64,000 nucleotides of DNA from contig NZ_CP016615.1 of assembly GCF_013377275.1 (NCBI RefSeq), forward strand, positions 1,560,830 to 1,624,829, given 5' to 3'. Origin of the DNA: Vespertiliibacter pulmonis. Its GTDB lineage: Bacteria > Pseudomonadota > Gammaproteobacteria > Enterobacterales > Pasteurellaceae. Made by a program: the position numbers and the translations under genes. The notes under the pieces were generated by a model, which was not told the origin of the DNA, did not search any database, and saw nothing but the letters and a program-made list of their open reading frames with translations. The number at the start of each line of letters is the position of its first letter. Position 1 is the first letter of the stretch. Positions 19,910 to 27,870 of this stretch are shown here, in pieces.

Positions 19910-20653
19910 TTATATGTTAGCTAATGAAAAGTTATTATGTGTTAGTGTTGCAATATAATTACAGCTTACATCTTTATTTAACCAAAATTTTTCGGTAATA
20001 GGATTAAAGTGGTAACCGATTATTTCACTACATCGCAATTTTGCATCATCGCACCAAGAGAGTAATTCAGCTGGTTTGATAAATTTATCAAATTCGTGAG
20101 TACCTTTAGGAAGTAGCTTTAACACATATTCCGCACCAATAATAACTAGTGCATAGGCTTTTAAGGTTCGATTAATCGTAGAAAAAAAGAGTATGCCGTT
20201 TGGTTTGAGCAGTTGTTGGCAACTTTTAATAATAGACAATGGATCAGGAACGTGCTCTAACATTTCCATGCAGGTAATCACATCAAATTTTTCTGCATTA
20301 CAAGCGGTCTGATTTTGTAAAAAATCTTCAATAGTAATCTGTTGATAATCAATTTCTAAGTTTTGTTGCTGTGAATGTTGTTTGGCTATATTCAGTGGCT
20401 CAGTCGTCATATCAATTCCAGTAACGATTGCCCCTTGTTTTGCCATACTTTCACTTAATATGCCTCCACCGCAACCAACATCAAGCACTTTTTTGCCAAA
20501 CAGTCCGTTCGCTTTTTCACTAATATAAGCTAAACGTAATGGATTAAGTAAATGAATCGGCTTGAAGCTACCTTGCGGATCCCACCAAGTTTTTGCCATT
20601 TTTTCAAATTTTAGAATTTCTAGTTGATCAACATTATTATCATTATTTTGCAT
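19910..20653 (-). CDS. ubiG: UbiG, ubiquinone O-methyltransferase
   Basis: The 247-residue class I SAM methyltransferase has motif [14 protein letters not shown] near residue 56, '[19 protein letters not shown]' near 17 (a UbiG hallmark) and '[15 protein letters not shown]' near 124. It performs both O-methylation steps of ubiquinone synthesis. Together with ubiX at 5.7 kb it supports a ubiquinone pathway. It is transcribed alone; an exact USS lies within the gene (20300) and another in the upstream gap (20710). Confidence 0.95.
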   Translation of the reverse strand: MQNNDNNVDQLEILKFEKMAKTWWDPQGSFKPIHLLNPLRLAYISEKANGLFGKKVLDVGCGGGILSESMAKQGAIVTGIDMTTEPLNIAKQHSQQQNLEIDYQQITIEDFLQNQTACNAEKFDVITCMEMLEHVPDPLSIIKSCQQLLKPNGILFFSTINRTLKAYALVIIGAEYVLKLLPKGTHEFDKFIKPAELLSWCDDAKLRCSEIIGYHFNPITEKFWLNKDVSCNYIATLTHNNFSLANI

Positions 20654-20709
20654 AGTAAGTCGCTCCTTATTTGGTAATTATTAGCGATGATTTTACTCTA
20701 ATTCTGCTT

Positions 20710-20718
20710 ACAAGCGGT
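20710..20718 (+). repeat. Uptake signal sequence (ACAAGCGGT)
   Basis: Exact USS in the 252-bp divergent gap between ubiG and gdhA. It is followed by the degenerate 3' extension (TATTTCTTGCC then AAATTTTTGC) that recurs near several USSs in this window. I see no other clear element in this gap. Confidence 0.8.
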
Positions 20719-20902
20719 TATTTCTTGCCAAATTTTTGCAAAAAGAGTTATCTGATGAAATATTGTTCATAAAAATTATATTTAATTAGTTTTTTTAATT
20801 TATATAATTAAAAATTATAATAAGTGATTGCAAATCAAAAATGCTTTGATAGAATCAAAAAGGTTAAATACAACAAATAATAATTATTTTATACAGAGGT
20901 GA

Positions 20903-22243
<1,341 letters not shown>

Positions 22244-22268
22244 TAATTGCTTGGTTAGTCTCTAATAT

Positions 22269-22290
22269 ACCCCCTGTAATATCAGGGGGT
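22269..22290 (+). terminator. Hairpin after gdhA
   Basis: A perfect 8-bp stem, ACCCCCTG / CAGGGGGT, with a 6-base loop lies 26 bases after the gdhA stop, between gdhA and the convergent priC. The T-run is short, so it is a weaker terminator candidate. Confidence 0.65.
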
Positions 22291-22325
22291 TATGCTATTA
22301 AGAGCAAGATTAGTTGTAAGTGCTG

Positions 22326-22826
22326 TTATTTGCACTCTTCAATAGCCTGAATACATTTCATTTTACGATATTCAGTTTCTTGAATTTTTCCTTCAAAAAA
22401 ATGTTTTTGTTCAATAGTTGTGCTGTTATGGCTTTGTTCAATAAGCCAACTAATTTTATCATTTAAGGCTCTTAATGCTTTTTGATATTCTTCTCGGCGT
22501 TTGTAAGCGGGTAGATTAGCTATATTTTTTGCAAATGATTGACCTGATTTAAATACAGGGCGTTGGTGTGAGGTTTTTTGTTGTAATTTAGAGATTTGTT
22601 TTCTTAATAAATCGAATTGGCGAATTAGTCGTTGAGAATAGAATTCAGCATAGATTGGTTGAGATTGTTTACTTAGTTGTTCACAGCTTTCCTCAATTTC
22701 TGCTACAAAATCGGCAATACGTCCTTTAGATAGAATAAAAATATCAGATGAAATTTCGATTTTATATTCTAAAAAAGGCGTAAACAGCTCGCATTGTGTT
22801 TTTATTGATTGTGAAAAGTTAGTCAT
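22326..22826 (-). CDS. priC: PriC-like primosomal replication protein N''
   Basis: This 166-residue, mostly helical, charged protein fits the PriC family by its C-terminal half: 'LPAYKRREEYQKALRALNDKI' and a basic 'EYRKMKCIQAIEE' end. PriC helps reload the DnaB helicase at abandoned forks with gaps. Sequence is poorly conserved in this family, so the assignment rests on size and these C-terminal patterns. It is convergent with gdhA. Confidence 0.7.
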   Translation of the reverse strand: MTNFSQSIKTQCELFTPFLEYKIEISSDIFILSKGRIADFVAEIEESCEQLSKQSQPIYAEFYSQRLIRQFDLLRKQISKLQQKTSHQRPVFKSGQSFAKNIANLPAYKRREEYQKALRALNDKISWLIEQSHNSTTIEQKHFFEGKIQETEYRKMKCIQAIEECK

Positions 22827-22929
22827 ATTACCTGTCTTTCAGAAATTTTTGCCATTATAAAAGTTGTTTTTTAGTTTGCAATAGATTATTTGTAGTTTGA
22901 AAAATAAACTAAAAATAACCTTTTTTATA

Positions 22930-22953
22930 AAAATGTGATATATATCACATTTT
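22930..22953. promoter_or_regulatory. Perfect CRP-type binding site
   Basis: A 24-bp perfect palindrome whose core is TGTGA-TATATA-TCACA (22934-22949), matching the CRP consensus in both half-sites. It lies about 104 bp upstream of priC (minus strand) and about 340 bp upstream of the porin, so the target is unclear. Confidence 0.75.
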
Positions 22954-23004
22954 CATGGAACTTTTTTAAAAAATAGGGATTTAAACAAAATATTTTATAT
23001 TTCA

Positions 23005-23100
23005 ATGGGTTACGATATTTTTTGGAGCGGTGCTGGTGTAAGTAGAAATAATTTTTATTATAACAAATTTGGTGGCTTTATTCTAAGTTATTGTTTTTAA
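23005..23100 (+). pseudogene. Possible C-terminal remnant of an outer-membrane protein
   Basis: A 31-codon frame (stop-free back to 22939) ends in Gly-Gly-Phe-Ile-Leu-Ser-Tyr-Cys-Phe. Terminal Phe with aromatic or aliphatic residues at -3, -5 and -7 is the beta-barrel C-terminal signal pattern. It could be what remains of a deleted barrel protein, or chance in AT-rich DNA. Confidence 0.25.
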
Positions 23101-23230
23101 ATGAATATTCTCTTATTCTTAAAGAGCGTTTTAATTATTGACATAAAAAAAGGTTTCTGACACTATTTGATGGCAATTTGCATTTACCCAATCTTACAAT
23201 GGATGTAAATGAATAGCAGAGCTATGGTGG

Positions 23231-23256
23231 TTACTCTTATACCTTATCGAGAGTAA
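23231..23256 (+). other. Hairpin in the porin mRNA leader
   Basis: TTACTCT (23231-23237) and AGAGTAA (23250-23256) form a 7-bp stem with a 12-base loop, 37 bases before the porin ATG. There is no T-run, so it is not a terminator. It may stabilise the mRNA or be a regulatory RNA target; this is inference. Confidence 0.4.
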
Positions 23257-23292
23257 TTTAACTAAACAACAATAATATTTAAGGTGAACAAT

Positions 23293-24408
23293 ATGAAAAA
23301 AACACTAGTAGCATTAGCAGTAACAGCATTCGCAGCATCAGCATCAGCAACCACTGTTTATGATCAAGATGGTTCTAAAGTTGATTTTTATGGTTCTCTT
23401 CGTTTACTTTTAGATAACGGAAATGCAAAAGCAGATGGAGCTAAGACAGAAAAACATACTAATTTACATAATGATGGTTCACGTTTTGGCGTTAAGGTAA
23501 AACATAATATTGCTGATGATTTCTATGCGCTTGGTCGTGTAGAATTCCGTTTTAATCAGAAAAAAGGTGACCTTGAGAGAACAACAGATGAATTTGGTGA
23601 TTTATATGCACATCGTGCTTATGTAGGATTCGGTAGTAAGGAGTTTGGTGAGTTAACATTTGGTCGTCAAGTACTTATTGGTGATGATATTGCACAGGCA
23701 GGTTTTGATAATAATTACGGTGCGCTGGATTCAACGTTAGCAACGAGTAGCAAAGCTGCAATTCGCTATGATTATAAAGGCATTGAGGGTTTACAAATTG
23801 GTTTAGATTATCGTTTTGCTGAACAACGTGATGCAGACACTTATGAAGTATTAACTGATAAATTAAAATCAGGTTATAGTGTTGGCGGTATTTATAGCTT
23901 TGATGTAGCTCAAGGTCAATCAGCAACGGTTGCAGCGGGTTATAGTCGTGATAATTATGCAACAGGTACAGATGTGAAAAGCCATAAAGATGCTTACCAA
24001 GCAGGTGCATCATATACGATTGATGATTTAACTTTAGCGGGCGATTATGCTGGTTCATTTAAGAAAACAGGTGCTCAAAAAGAGCGTTTCAATGGTTTCA
24101 GTGTGGGTGCTAAATATCAAGTAATGCCTGAAATTGCACTTTATGGTAACTATGGACGTGCAGTTAAAAAAGATAAAAACATACCGAAAAAAGATGATAA
24201 TGGCAAAAAATTCATCGCAGATGTTAAAGAAGTTACAAATACATTTATGTTAGGTACGGAATACCAAATTCATAAAAATGTATTTACTTATGTTGAAGGA
24301 TCGATCAGTAAAATTAAAACCGAAACGAAGAATAAAGAGACTGGCAGTTTTGAGAAAACTAAAACGACTGAAAAAAATATCGGTGTTGGTTTACGTGTAA
24401 GCTGGTAA
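23293..24408 (+). CDS. General porin (OmpP2/OmpC family)
   Basis: The 371-residue protein has a 19-residue signal peptide (MKKTLVALAVTAFAASASA), a mature start TTVYDQDGSKVDFYGSL, the porin pattern 'FGRQVLIGDDIAQAGFDNNYG' near residue 120, alternating beta-strand sequence and a C-terminal aromatic (GVGLRVSW). It forms trimeric diffusion pores in the outer membrane. The start is ATG at 23293 with AAGGTG seven bases upstream, not the GTG three codons earlier. Charged Lys/Asp/Glu-rich stretches (about 295-315 and 345-360) look like surface loops and are probably the most variable parts. Confidence 0.9.
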   Translation: MKKTLVALAVTAFAASASATTVYDQDGSKVDFYGSLRLLLDNGNAKADGAKTEKHTNLHNDGSRFGVKVKHNIADDFYALGRVEFRFNQKKGDLERTTDEFGDLYAHRAYVGFGSKEFGELTFGRQVLIGDDIAQAGFDNNYGALDSTLATSSKAAIRYDYKGIEGLQIGLDYRFAEQRDADTYEVLTDKLKSGYSVGGIYSFDVAQGQSATVAAGYSRDNYATGTDVKSHKDAYQAGASYTIDDLTLAGDYAGSFKKTGAQKERFNGFSVGAKYQVMPEIALYGNYGRAVKKDKNIPKKDDNGKKFIADVKEVTNTFMLGTEYQIHKNVFTYVEGSISKIKTETKNKETGSFEKTKTTEKNIGVGLRVSW

Positions 24409-24435
24409 TAATTTATTACTTAGTGAATAATAAAG

Positions 24436-24460
24436 GCGAGTACTTGGTACTCGCTTTTTT
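24436..24460 (+). terminator. Rho-independent terminator after the porin
   Basis: A perfect 8-bp stem, GCGAGTAC / GTACTCGC, with a TTG loop followed by six T. This is one of the strongest terminators in the window. Confidence 0.92.
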
Positions 24461-24503
24461 ATTAAAATATATTAGAAAAATATTTTAATAGGATTAAACA
24501 TAA

Positions 24504-24782
24504 ATGAATGAACATTGGGGGCTATATTTAACGTTTTATTGGCTATTAATAAATATTCTTAGCGGTTATTTTATGTATATTGATAAACGTAGGGCTGTTA
24601 ATAGTTTATGGAGAATTTCCGAATTTAATTTACTATTTTTATGTCTGCTTGGTGGGTTTGCAGGGACTTTTCTGATAATGAAATATGCACGCCATAAAAC
24701 CTTACACTGGCAATTTCATTTTGCAGTTATTTTATCTGCATTGATTTGGGAAGTGGGAATACTTTTTTGTTTGTTTTATTAA
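24504..24782 (+). CDS. DUF1294 small membrane protein
   Basis: This 92-residue protein has about three membrane helices and the DUF1294 pattern 'SGYFMYIDKRRAVNSLWRISE...LLGGFAGTFLIMKYARHKT'. The function of the family is unknown; in other bacteria the domain is sometimes fused to a cold-shock domain, but not here. An AGGA precedes the start by about 10 bases. It is a single gene between the porin terminator and a pseudogene. Confidence 0.8.
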   Translation: MNEHWGLYLTFYWLLINILSGYFMYIDKRRAVNSLWRISEFNLLFLCLLGGFAGTFLIMKYARHKTLHWQFHFAVILSALIWEVGILFCLFY

Positions 24783-24869
24783 ACCAAATAAGCGGTAAAA
24801 TAAATTCTACTTTTGCAAATTTTTTAATTATCTCACCGCTATTGTTGTTTAAGTTTTTATTCGAGATGT

Positions 24870-25325
24870 TTAGTTTAAATGATCGGTATTATTAAATTCG
24901 GATAGAGGTATTGACGATAAACTCGTGTTTTTTAGCATTACGAAAATTGTGCCAATGAATTCCTTTAAGTATTGCGGTTAATAGTGTGAGGGTTAAGCCG
25001 TGAGAGGCAATTTTGTTGATATTCAGGGTGATTGATAAGGTCTGCAATCATTTTTCCTTCCCATAAGCCAAAGTTAAGTTCATTCAATCCTTTATGGTGT
25101 AGATGTAAAATATTCCGATTACCAATAATATAGTCAGCAGTGTCTTGAGCTCGTTTCATTAGACTTGAATAGTAAGCACTAAATGGAATTTCTGGGAGAG
25201 TTTTGCCTGTTAGTTTAGCACCAAGTATTCCTTTTTCGGTGAGTGGAGAATCCCCCCAACTTTGTAATAGCCCTTTTTTGTTCCATTTGTACGACCGTGT
25301 CGAATTAAATAAACTTGTAATGCCA
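24870..25325 (-). pseudogene. Broken histidine phosphatase (phosphoglycerate mutase-like)
   Basis: Reading from ATG at 25325 gives MALQVYLIRHGRT with the catalytic RHG motif, then a one-base loss in an A-run (25285-25289) shifts the frame. In the new frame the family pattern resumes: WNKKGLLQSWGDSPLTEKG, then SSLMKRAQDTADYI and LNELNFGLWEG. After 'INHPEY' (about 25014-25024) the sequence jumps to 'INKIASHGLTLTLLT', skipping roughly 80 residues expected between these blocks, and the frame changes again. A third shift near 24900 disrupts the tail. Full-length relatives have about 200 residues; this copy should be inactive. Confidence 0.88.
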
Positions 25326-25373
25326 TTTTTCTTTCCTATATTATATTAGCTCAATTTTTTAAGAGTATAACAA

Positions 25374-26024
25374 ATGAATAATGAATTTTCAGTGGTTTAT
25401 CGTCATTCAGATTTTGTGATTATTGATAAACCTGCGGGAGTAAGTGTACATCGTGATGAACAAGCGGTCGGATTAACTGAAAAAGTAGCAAATCAATTAG
25501 GGGTGGAAAAAGTTTGGTTAGTCCATCGACTAGATAAAATTACCTCAGGTTTACTTATTTTAGCATTGTCTAAAACGGCAGCAGTTTATTTTTATGAATT
25601 ATTTGAACAACATCAGATTCAGAAAATTTACCTTGCATTAGCAATTCAAAAGCCCAAAAAGAAGCAAGGAAAAATTATTGGTGATATGGTTCGTACCCGT
25701 AATGGTGCTTGGAAACTGTGCCAAAGCAGGGTACAGCCAGCGATAACTCAATTTATTTCTTATTCTCTTGAACCAAATTTACGGTTATTTATATTACAAC
25801 CTAAAACGGGTAAGACTCATCAACTTCGAGTAGCGATGAAAAGTCTAGGTAGCCCTATTTTAGGTGATATGCTTTATGGAGGAAAATTAGTAGATCGTGT
25901 CTATTTACATGCATATAAATTAATTTTTAACTATGGCAGTGAGCAAATTATTGTAGAAAGATTTCCTAAAATGGGGGAAATGTGGCATAAAATTTCAGAG
26001 ATTGCGTTGGATCAAATTCTTTAA
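25374..26024 (+). CDS. RluA-family RNA pseudouridine synthase
   Basis: The 216-residue protein has the RluA-family active-site block HRLDKITSGLLILA (catalytic Asp near residue 54), 'DKPAGVSVHRD' near 19 and the C-terminal 'KTGKTHQLRVAMKSLGSPILGDMLYGG'. There is no S4 domain. It isomerises specific uridines in rRNA or tRNA. It best resembles the short RluA/TruC-like subgroup found in Pasteurellaceae, but the target base cannot be read from sequence. It starts 48 bases from the pseudogene, on the opposite strand. Confidence 0.85.
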   Translation: MNNEFSVVYRHSDFVIIDKPAGVSVHRDEQAVGLTEKVANQLGVEKVWLVHRLDKITSGLLILALSKTAAVYFYELFEQHQIQKIYLALAIQKPKKKQGKIIGDMVRTRNGAWKLCQSRVQPAITQFISYSLEPNLRLFILQPKTGKTHQLRVAMKSLGSPILGDMLYGGKLVDRVYLHAYKLIFNYGSEQIIVERFPKMGEMWHKISEIALDQIL

Positions 26025-26072
26025 ATTCATACTATTGGATTAAATATAAGTAGGGTGAGAGTTAAGATATTA

Positions 26073-26114
26073 TTTGATATGTATCAAAACAGTTTTTAGG
26101 GAGAACTCTATAAT
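26073..26114 (+). promoter_or_regulatory. FNR-type activated promoter of ompW
   Basis: TTGAT-ATGT-ATCAA (26074-26087) is an exact FNR consensus, extended to a 16-bp near-palindrome. A TATAAT -10 element is at 26109-26114. A start about seven bases after the -10 would put the FNR site centre at about -41, the normal class II position. Confidence 0.8.
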
Positions 26115-26173
26115 AAGTTCCACATAACAATTAGTTATGATTTGAAATTATTCTTCTAGAAGGGGATTCTAAA

Positions 26174-26821
26174 ATGAAAAAATCGGTATTGGCAGTTGCA
26201 TTAAGTGGAGCATTATTAGCAGGTTCAGCATTAGCTCATGAAGCAGGAAATACTATTTTCCGTGTGGGGGGTGTATTTGTAAATGCGAATTCGCAATCAA
26301 AAACAACAACCTCAGTGCCTGTTACATTAGACGTTAATAATAATGCACAAGTGGGTTTAACCGCAACGTATATGGTAACAGATAATATTGGTGTAGAATT
26401 ATTAGGCGCAACCCCTTTCTCTCATCGAATTACCGCTTCTGTTCCTGCGGCAAATTTAGGATTAGGTGAAGTCGTTAAAGTAAAACATTTACCACCAAGC
26501 CTTTATGCACAATATTATTTCTTAGATAAAAATTCGGGTTCAAGACCTTATATTGGTGCTGGTTTAAACTATACACGTTTCTTTGGGGCTAAAGCGTTAA
26601 ACCCAGCAATTACAAATCTACAAGTGAAAAAGCATTCGTTTGGTCCAGTAGCGAATATAGGTATTGATGTTAAATTAACCGATAATCTATCATTTAATAC
26701 AGCGATGTGGTATACCCATATTAAAACTAAAGCAAAATTCACAGCATTAAATGCAGATCATGAAGTTAAGATTAAACTTGATCCTGTAATCTTTTTCACT
26801 GGGCTTTCGTACAAATTCTAA
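26174..26821 (+). CDS. ompW: OmpW, outer-membrane protein
   Basis: This 215-residue protein has a signal peptide cut after ALA (residue 21; mature HEAGNTIFRVGG), the OmpW patterns 'GLTATYMVTDNIGVELLGATPFSH' and 'PPSLYAQYYF', and a C-terminal GLSYKF barrel signal. OmpW is an eight-stranded barrel with a hydrophobic channel, linked to the aerobic-anaerobic shift and to stress in enteric bacteria. The upstream FNR site agrees with the FNR-controlled ompW known in E. coli. A terminator follows. Confidence 0.93.
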   Translation: MKKSVLAVALSGALLAGSALAHEAGNTIFRVGGVFVNANSQSKTTTSVPVTLDVNNNAQVGLTATYMVTDNIGVELLGATPFSHRITASVPAANLGLGEVVKVKHLPPSLYAQYYFLDKNSGSRPYIGAGLNYTRFFGAKALNPAITNLQVKKHSFGPVANIGIDVKLTDNLSFNTAMWYTHIKTKAKFTALNADHEVKIKLDPVIFFTGLSYKF

Positions 26822-26852
26822 TGAAGGTTTATTAGGTTATTTAAATAAATTT

Positions 26853-26875
26853 GCCACCCATAGGGTGGCTTTTTT
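26853..26875 (+). terminator. Rho-independent terminator after ompW
   Basis: GCCACCC / GGGTGGC stem with an ATA loop followed by six T, between ompW and the convergent fdhD. Confidence 0.9.
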
Positions 26876-26879
26876 ATGT

Positions 26880-27722
26880 TTATGGAAGCAACAAGCGGTG
26901 TTTTCCAGAATAAATTGTTGTTTTATTTTGTCGAGTATAAGCGAGTAGAGTAAAGTTATTTTGTTGTGCAATATTAACTGCCATTTCGGTTGTAGCCGAA
27001 ATGGCACAAAGCATTTCAATCCCGCAAGCTAAACATTTTTGCACCATTTCAAAACTTGCTCGGCTAGTTACAAAAACGAAGCCAAGTGGTGAATTCGCTT
27101 TAGCGTGCCAGCCAAGTAATTTATCGAGTGCAACGTGTCTACCGACATCTTCACGGATAGCTAGTAATTTTCCTTCTGATGTAAAAAAAGCAGCTGCGTG
27201 GCTTGCACCAGTTTCTTTTGCTAATGATTGGCTTGCTTCAAGTTGAGTTAAACAGCCATTTAGAATAATAGGGTCAATATTTTGCAAGCGGTTAGATAAT
27301 GGTAAAAATTGACAATTTTGTCGCACTTGTTCTAGTTGTTCAACGCCACAAATGCCACACCCTGTTCGACCTGCCATAGAACGGCGTTTTTCTTTCAAGT
27401 TCATAAATTGACGGCTACTAATTTCGAGCTGAATTTCGATTCCGTTGCAGGTTTCAATAATATCTAATCCAAACAGCTCTGATTTATTATTTAGGATATT
27501 TTCCGCAAGTGAGAATCCTAATGCAAAATCTTTTAAATCTTGTGGAGTACACATCATTACGGTGTGAGAAATACCGTTATAAGTGAGAGCAACAGGGACT
27601 TCATAAATGACATTATCTGACTGTTCTCTGCAGTATAAAGAACCATTCTCAATTATAACTTGACTTACGTCAATAGAAGATGAAATTTTCACCATACCCT
27701 CTTTAAAAAATACGTTATTCAT
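26880..27722 (-). CDS. fdhD: FdhD, sulfur carrier for formate dehydrogenase
   Basis: This 280-residue protein has the FdhD hallmarks 'EVPVALTYNGISHTVMMCTPQDLKDFALGFSL' and the Cys pair CGICG near residue 141. FdhD moves sulfur from IscS to the molybdenum cofactor, which formate dehydrogenase needs for activity; its target fdnG is divergent. Start choice is uncertain: ATG at 27722 has no clear Shine-Dalgarno sequence, while AAAGAGGG sits just before the in-frame ATG at 27695 and GTG at 27692. A USS (26891) lies near the 3' end. Confidence 0.92.
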   Translation of the reverse strand: MNNVFFKEGMVKISSSIDVSQVIIENGSLYCREQSDNVIYEVPVALTYNGISHTVMMCTPQDLKDFALGFSLAENILNNKSELFGLDIIETCNGIEIQLEISSRQFMNLKEKRRSMAGRTGCGICGVEQLEQVRQNCQFLPLSNRLQNIDPIILNGCLTQLEASQSLAKETGASHAAAFFTSEGKLLAIREDVGRHVALDKLLGWHAKANSPLGFVFVTSRASFEMVQKCLACGIEMLCAISATTEMAVNIAQQNNFTLLAYTRQNKTTIYSGKHRLLLP

Positions 27723-27767
27723 AGTTTATTTTGCCAAAAATCAGTATCATCGGTGTCTTAAATTTTT

Positions 27768-27827
27768 GCAAATTTTGTTGAATAGGATTTTATCACCGTA
27801 TTAGATCGATGATTCAGCAAAATTTGC
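27768..27827. promoter_or_regulatory. Long inverted repeat between fdhD and fdnG
   Basis: GCAAATTTTGTTGAAT (27768-27783) and ATTCAGCAAAATTTGC (27812-27827) match at 15 of 16 positions as an inverted repeat with a 28-base spacer, 43 bases before the fdnG ATG. It may be an operator, an RNA hairpin, or decayed USS flanks, which share the AATTTTTGC motif. Confidence 0.5.
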
Positions 27828-27870
27828 GTTTTTGATTAAATTTATCATAGAAGTATGATTTGGAGTGATT

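Larger units (their letters stand above)
22827..23292. other. 466-bp non-coding region between priC and the porin gene
   Basis: The longest gap in the window. It holds a perfect CRP-type palindrome (22930-22953), a short open frame ending like an outer-membrane protein (to 23100), a TTGACA hexamer (23138-23143) with a weak CACTAT 17 bases on, and a leader hairpin (23231-23256) before the porin. Confidence 0.7.
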
